From NCBI RefSeq assembly GCF_014644435.1, contig NZ_BMKR01000004.1:291029-355028 (forward strand): DNA of 64,000 nucleotides, written 5' to 3'. Positions 60,274-64,000 of this stretch are shown one piece after another. Source of the stretch: Paenibacillus albidus (lineage in GTDB: Bacteria > Bacillota > Bacilli > Paenibacillales > Paenibacillaceae). The number at the start of each line of letters is the position of its first letter. Position 1 is the stretch's first letter. The notes under the pieces were generated by a model, which was not told the origin of the DNA, did no database searches, and worked only from the letters and a program-made list of their open reading frames with translations. The translations under genes were made by a program, and so were the position numbers.

Positions 60274-60299
60274 AAGCCGCGATTTACGCGGCTTTTTTC
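60274..60299 (+). terminator. Rho-independent terminator
   Basis: AAGCCGCG (60274-60281) pairs with CGCGGCTT (60287-60294), followed by a T-run. It ends the ABC-importer operon and the DUF1801 remnant. Confidence 0.9.
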
Positions 60300-60424
60300 T
60301 TTTTGCCGCTTTGGCGGATTTTGTCCAGAATTTAACTGGGTCTCGAGCCCAATTGTTATACCTCCAAGGACGGGTTAAGATAGAAACCAATTCTATTAAG
60401 GGAACAGAAAGGAGCAGCTTGGAC

Positions 60425-62080
60425 ATGGAACTCGCTCTGGAACCGATTTTGGACACAATGAAACAGGAGATCGACAAATGGATAGCCTACATAAGCGATA
60501 AAGATGCGGAAAAAATTGTGAAGCGTACTACACTGCAGGTGGGGATTCACGATAACGCTCTGCTCGAATATTCCAAGGGCAAGGTTGATGTTACCGATAC
60601 GGAGCCTGACTCCCCGATGTTAGTAGGCGGGGCCAGACCCGGTGAGCCGCTGACGGAAGAGCAAGTGCGAATGTGGATTGTCCCTGAACTTGCTGCTTAT
60701 ATGCAGCTTAAATTGGATGGGCTTCCGCCTGCGTTAATCGATTATCAATTTACGTTTAACGGCAAGTTCCGGGTGCAAGAAGGCAGAGTCAACGTTTGCA
60801 TTCTCGCATATGTCAATGAGACGAAGAAGACACAGTTGCTGGAACGAATCTCCTCCTATATCGCGAAAAAGCTGGAGACGGGACAATATCCGACCAAACC
60901 CTTGGAGACGTTTTTCCTATCCAGGCACCTGTTGGACATGCGGCTGTTTCCGGATGCGGAACCCGGCTGGATCCTTTCCGTCTTCGAGACTATTCAACAA
61001 ATCAACAAAGGGAACAAACATCTGGCAGAGCACCGGTCTTCTCTGATTAACGCTTTGCGGAATTGGGTGGAGAATTTATGGTTGCCTCAATATTTCGATA
61101 ATCTGGGGACACAGTGGCAGAGAGAATATAAGATTAAAAGCGATGCCAAACTGGAGAATACCGAGCAAGGGCCGGTTGAACTGGCCATCTATGCCGCAAT
61201 ATTGATTCTGAAATACGAGCCCTCTTACAGTAGAAGCACAGGACTGTCTATTTTGAATTGCGCCACCGAACTGGGAAGCGTCCGGGCAAAACGCCTGACT
61301 AAGGAAGGCAGCGGAACGTTTGCCAAGGAAGAGGTCAGCTTTCGCGACGAACGGACGGAATGCACAGCGAACGATGTGTTTGCCGAGGTGACAATAGCCA
61401 TTAAGCTGGAAACGGAGGAGAGCTATGCGCGTGCGCTTCGGTTTCTGACTCGTTTATTAAGCCTGGGCTTTCCCAAAAGCTACCAAATCAAGCTGAAGTC
61501 GGGTGTCAAGCAATGGTTGCCGGTCAAAGGACTGGCCAAGTCGGGTACACATCGCTTTTTCGCCAACGCCCTGGAGTATCCGAATTTGCATCCCTTGCTG
61601 GAGGAGTATGCCCGCTCAGCGATGGAACCGTTTGAATGGTATGCAGATACTGAAGGAGAAAAAAGTTGCATGCCGGGCAGTTATGCCGTCTTTGGCCTCG
61701 GATTGGCAGATGGGGCTTACTTTCCTTTAGTAGAAGAATATATGGGGAAGGTTGACGAAGAACACCAGTCTGTTCAGAACAACTTTACGGTCGCTTTGGC
61801 CGAGCGGCATGGGGTTAGTATGGAGACGATTCCAACACTGGTGAAGTGTATGCTGCACAGCACGGACTCGATGAAGCTGAAGATTAAAGACGATCTGGAA
61901 GACGAGAGGCACCTTGGGCTGCTGCTGGATCAGGTTCGGGGGCTTCAGAGCTATGAGGTCGAGCATATCGTTTATTTGATCTGGGGCGGAACGGACAAGC
62001 TGAAGAAAACAGCCGCCAAAGCCGAAGGGGCCCGGAGAGAATGGTTCTCCGAGCTGGCACAGGCGGCGAGACGCCGTTAA
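60425..62080 (+). CDS. Large uncharacterised protein, possibly DUF6138 family
   Basis: 551 residues from ATG at 60425, with GAAAGGAG upstream; the open frame back to 60311 has no site. The protein is rich in alpha-helix and charged residues, with no signal peptide or membrane segment. No catalytic motif is evident; recurring segments such as LPQYFDNLGTQWQREY and TGLSILNCATELGSVRAKRL suggest helical repeats. I associate it with the DUF6138 family seen in Bacillus and Paenibacillus, from memory only. It is monocistronic, convergent with arsM. Confidence 0.55.
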   Translation: MELALEPILDTMKQEIDKWIAYISDKDAEKIVKRTTLQVGIHDNALLEYSKGKVDVTDTEPDSPMLVGGARPGEPLTEEQVRMWIVPELAAYMQLKLDGLPPALIDYQFTFNGKFRVQEGRVNVCILAYVNETKKTQLLERISSYIAKKLETGQYPTKPLETFFLSRHLLDMRLFPDAEPGWILSVFETIQQINKGNKHLAEHRSSLINALRNWVENLWLPQYFDNLGTQWQREYKIKSDAKLENTEQGPVELAIYAAILILKYEPSYSRSTGLSILNCATELGSVRAKRLTKEGSGTFAKEEVSFRDERTECTANDVFAEVTIAIKLETEESYARALRFLTRLLSLGFPKSYQIKLKSGVKQWLPVKGLAKSGTHRFFANALEYPNLHPLLEEYARSAMEPFEWYADTEGEKSCMPGSYAVFGLGLADGAYFPLVEEYMGKVDEEHQSVQNNFTVALAERHGVSMETIPTLVKCMLHSTDSMKLKIKDDLEDERHLGLLLDQVRGLQSYEVEHIVYLIWGGTDKLKKTAAKAEGARREWFSELAQAARRR

Positions 62081-62114
62081 GCTTAGCGGTTAAACCAGGG
62101 TCAACCCTACACGG

Positions 62115-62921
62115 TTACTTCTTCGCTTTGATTACAGCAGAAACGATATACTGGTCAACATTGGCGCCGGGAATCCAATCTTTGATGAATGATTTGGATT
62201 CATCTTTGGGCTCGATAGAAATATGGGTAAACCCGCTTTCTTGGAGCATGGATTCCAGGTCTGCAATGGAAGAAGCGCCAGAAATACATCCCGAGTAAAG
62301 TTCATCAAAGTTATTTTTGATCTCAGGAGGAAGCTCAGCCGTGGTCACGATGTCCGAGATGGCAAGACGTCCTCCCGGCTGAAGAACCCGGTAGGCTTCA
62401 CGGAATACCTGTTGTTTATCTGGAGAAAGGTTAATGACACAGTTGGAAATAATGACATTCACTGAATCGTCGGCGATAGGAAGGTGCTCAATTTCACCTA
62501 ACCGGAATTCCGTATTGGCAAATTGTCCTTTGGCGGCATTATTCCTTGCGCGGGTAATCATTTCAGGTGTCATATCCACACCGATGACATGGCCTTGAGG
62601 GCCTACCTGGCGAGAGGCCAGAAAGCAATCAAATCCGCCGCCGCTCCCGAGATCTACAACATGCTCACGCATCTGCAGTTCAGCTATGGCCTGCGGATTT
62701 CCGCAGCCAAGCCCCAAATTAGCGCCTTGCGGAGCAGCAGCCAAATCTATGCTGGAATAGCCGAGTTTGGCAGAGATGGCATCGAAATCGGCGGGGGAGT
62801 CACAGCAGCTTTCAGTAGCAGGAGAACAGCAGGAAGAGGCAGGACTGATGTTTTCTACTGCAATTTTCTGATACCGGCCTCGAACATTTTGGCGGATTTG
62901 ATCGTTTGTAGGCTGACTCAT
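62115..62921 (-). CDS. arsM: Arsenite methyltransferase
   Basis: 268 residues. The SAM motif is VVDLGSGGGFDCFLA. Cysteines typical of ArsM are present: a CC pair and a second CC near the N-terminus (SSCCS, ESCCDS), one in SNCVINLS and one in YSGCISGAS. The N-terminal segment through LGYSSIDL and LGLGCGNP is the ArsM hallmark. It methylates trivalent arsenic using S-adenosylmethionine, in the cytoplasm. AAGGAGTG precedes the start, and the gene follows a MarR regulator by about 80 bp on the same strand, forming an arsenic-response pair. Confidence 0.92.
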   Translation of the reverse strand: MSQPTNDQIRQNVRGRYQKIAVENISPASSCCSPATESCCDSPADFDAISAKLGYSSIDLAAAPQGANLGLGCGNPQAIAELQMREHVVDLGSGGGFDCFLASRQVGPQGHVIGVDMTPEMITRARNNAAKGQFANTEFRLGEIEHLPIADDSVNVIISNCVINLSPDKQQVFREAYRVLQPGGRLAISDIVTTAELPPEIKNNFDELYSGCISGASSIADLESMLQESGFTHISIEPKDESKSFIKDWIPGANVDQYIVSAVIKAKK

Positions 62922-63001
62922 TTTACAACACTCCTTCAGATTTTTTTAGAGTAAAAAGCCTTTCTAAAAACTTGCAAAATGCAATTATAAGTTAAGAGAA
63001 A

Positions 63002-63451
63002 TCACCCGGTAACGGGTTTGCAGCATTTGCTGGATTTCCCCATAGCTTCATTAAAAAGCTTAATGGATCGAAGTAGAGTTTCTGTTTCGAACTCACTCAT
63101 ATTCGAGAAAACCTCATTCAGAAATTCATTCATTTGTTGATCAATCGTTGCAGTGACCCTGCTACCTTCGGGAGTTAGTGACAGCGTATAGATTCGCCGG
63201 TCCGTGGGATCAGGAGTCTTTTGTACCAAATTCATTTTCATCAAACTTTGGACTTGCCGGCTAAAGGTAGTAATATCGGTGCCGAGCGTTTCAGCAACCT
63301 GTTGCATGGAAGGATTGTGGCTCCGATCGATCTCATACAGCAGATGGCTTTGGTTAACCGAGAGGTCACATCCATCTACACTGCAACAGGTTTTGTTCAG
63401 CAAGCCAAGCCGCCGGGTCATGATTTGAAATAACTCGCGTGGATTTTCCAT
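63002..63451 (-). CDS. MarR-family regulator with cysteine pairs, probable arsenic sensor
   Basis: 149 residues from ATG at 63451, with GAGGTG six bases upstream; a GTG at 63460 is the alternative. The winged helix is clear (SMQQVAETLGTDITTFSRQV, then DPTDRRIYTLSLT wing). Unusually, the N-terminal helix carries CCSVDGC and the C-terminus carries KCCKP. In the MarR dimer the N- and C-terminal helices pack together, so these could form a thiolate metal or As(III) site. Placement directly upstream of arsM supports that. Arsenic genes are usually under ArsR, so a MarR-type sensor is less common. Confidence 0.8.
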   Translation of the reverse strand: MENPRELFQIMTRRLGLLNKTCCSVDGCDLSVNQSHLLYEIDRSHNPSMQQVAETLGTDITTFSRQVQSLMKMNLVQKTPDPTDRRIYTLSLTPEGSRVTATIDQQMNEFLNEVFSNMSEFETETLLRSIKLFNEAMGKSSKCCKPVTG

Positions 63452-63472
63452 TGTGCTCACCTCATGTAAATA

Positions 63473-63501
63473 GTTATATAATATTTAATTGTAATATGCA
63501 A
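63473..63501 (-). promoter_or_regulatory. Promoter of the marR-arsM pair
   Basis: On the minus strand, -35 TTGCAT (63501-63496) and -10 TATAAC (63478-63473) are 17 bp apart, 22 bp upstream of the chosen start. The spacer is AT-rich with partial inverted repeats that could bind the MarR protein. Confidence 0.6.
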
Positions 63502-63546
63502 GTATATTTTATTCGGATTTGATTATTTATTATAACAGGAGTGAAG

Positions 63547-63742
63547 CTACTTTCTCCCGGAATTACGTTTCTCCACAACATATTTATAAAGATCATGGAA
63601 CTCATTGGTTTCAATATCTTGACCTACATAAAAATACAGGGAGGGATCACTCACCGGGTATGCATGTGAATTATAAGTGAGGTGCATAAAATCAAACTCC
63701 ATCTTATCCAGCTCAAAGTCGATTTGATAGACAGTTTTCGCA
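63547..63742 (-). pseudogene. C-terminal remnant of an interrupted gene
   Basis: Minus-strand frame of about 65 codons ending at TAG (63549-63547). Segments read FAKTVYQIDFELDKMEFDF, HAYPVSDPSLYFYVGQDI and LYKYVVEKRNSGRK. I do not recognise the family. The frame is cut at about 63742, where IS200/IS605-like sequence begins, so the N-terminal part should lie beyond that element. Confidence 0.5.
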
Positions 63743-64000
63743 AACTCGTGACTTCAGTCGTGAGTTAGAACACTTCGGATAGGGTGTGTCTTATGCTACA
63801 CTAACTATCCGACACATGTTTAGGTGACTATTGCAACAATCCCTTTAGTTTTAAGCTTTATATAGGAAAATAACACTGACATATTTTATTCTGTAGGCAT
63901 AGGTGATTATATGTCAGAAATAAAGCGGTTACGCCTATGCTATTCAGTATCACATCGCATGGTGCGTAAAGTACCGACACAAGATTCTTGTCGAAGAAAT
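63743..64000 (+). mobile_element. IS200/IS605-type insertion element, left end (runs off the window)
   Basis: It begins with an imperfect hairpin AACTCGTGACT-TC-AGTCGTGAGTT (63743-63766) and contains a second (CGGATAG at 63776-63782 with CTATCCG at 63805-63811). Subterminal hairpins of this kind mark IS200/IS605 ends. A tnpA start follows at 63911. The right end is not in the window. Confidence 0.6.
63911..64000 (+). CDS. tnpA: IS200/IS605 TnpA transposase, 3' partial and frameshifted near its start
   Basis: From TAC at 63930 one frame reads YAYAIQYHIAWCVKYRHKI, the hallmark start of HUH-type TnpA (YHIVWxxKYRxxVL). The only nearby ATG (63911, MSEIKR) is one base out of phase with it, and the transposase frame has a stop at 63921-63923. 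Either one base is extra near 63929-63930, making this copy defective, or another start is used. The rest lies outside the window. Confidence 0.6.
   Translation, partial: MSEIKRLRLCYSVSHRMVRKVPTQDSCRRN

Noticed and set aside
1..64000. CRISPR arrays, tRNA, rRNA and riboswitches
   Set aside because: I saw no regularly spaced direct repeats with unique spacers, no cloverleaf with CCA-type end and no familiar riboswitch core. A covariance-model scan would be needed to exclude small RNAs.

Overview
The window looks like chromosomal DNA of a Gram-positive member of the Firmicutes, most likely Paenibacillus. The reasons are strong AGGAGG ribosome-binding sites, TTG and GTG starts, a secreted protein with the copper-amine-oxidase N-terminal domain common in Paenibacillus, several Gfo/Idh/MocA dehydrogenases with an AraC regulator, and a clear GC drop outside the biosynthetic genes. 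This is inference from sequence alone; there is no rRNA gene in the window.

Positions 2-41622 hold a giant NRPS-PKS operon, all on the plus strand and cut by the left edge. Gene by gene it matches the colibactin (clb, pks-island) assembly line of Enterobacteriaceae from clbB to clbL: ClbB (A-PCP-KS-AT-KR-DH-ER-ACP, its upstream part outside the window), ClbC (KS-AT-degenerate KR-ACP), the aminomalonyl-ACP cassette ClbD/ClbE/ClbF/ClbG, a Ser-activating A domain and a separate C-A-PCP protein (together equal to ClbH, but split), ClbI (KS-AT-ACP with the KS cysteine replaced by serine), ClbJ (C-A(Gly)-PCP-Cy-A(Cys)-PCP), ClbK (KS-dead AT-ACP-Cy-A(Cys) with inserted Ox-PCP) and a ClbL-type amidase. 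The predicted product is a colibactin-like, cyclopropane- and thiazole-containing molecule. Between clbK and clbL sit three genes that the enterobacterial order lacks: a secreted GyrI-like protein, a two-domain VOC protein and a YoaP-like acetyltransferase. GyrI-like proteins can hydrolyse cyclopropane genotoxins, so this is a plausible alternative self-protection module. No ClbA, ClbM, ClbN, ClbO, ClbP, ClbQ, ClbR or ClbS equivalent is visible; they would have to lie upstream or elsewhere.

Positions 41623-47937 are the right flank: an intergenic repeat cluster, a small unknown gene, a SAM methyltransferase with a terminator, and an operon of three Gfo/Idh/MocA oxidoreductases with an AraC regulator, closed by a long terminator hairpin.

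Positions 48000-53166 are a recombination-prone island. A broken serine resolvase is followed by a 4.6-kb transposon-like element with 38-bp inverted repeats and an 8-bp direct repeat. It has no transposase and carries a TetR regulator, an FAD monooxygenase and a two-gene ABC exporter. The TetR operator can be read directly between the -35 and -10 boxes of the monooxygenase promoter.

Positions 53217-59910 hold a SorC-family regulator divergent from an operon for a metallo-hydrolase, a Cof-type HAD phosphatase and a binding-protein-dependent ABC importer. Next come a truncated DUF1801 protein, a large uncharacterised protein (perhaps DUF6138), and a minus-strand pair made of a Cys-rich MarR regulator and an arsenite methyltransferase (arsM). 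At the far right an IS200/IS605-type element has interrupted an unknown gene and runs off the window.
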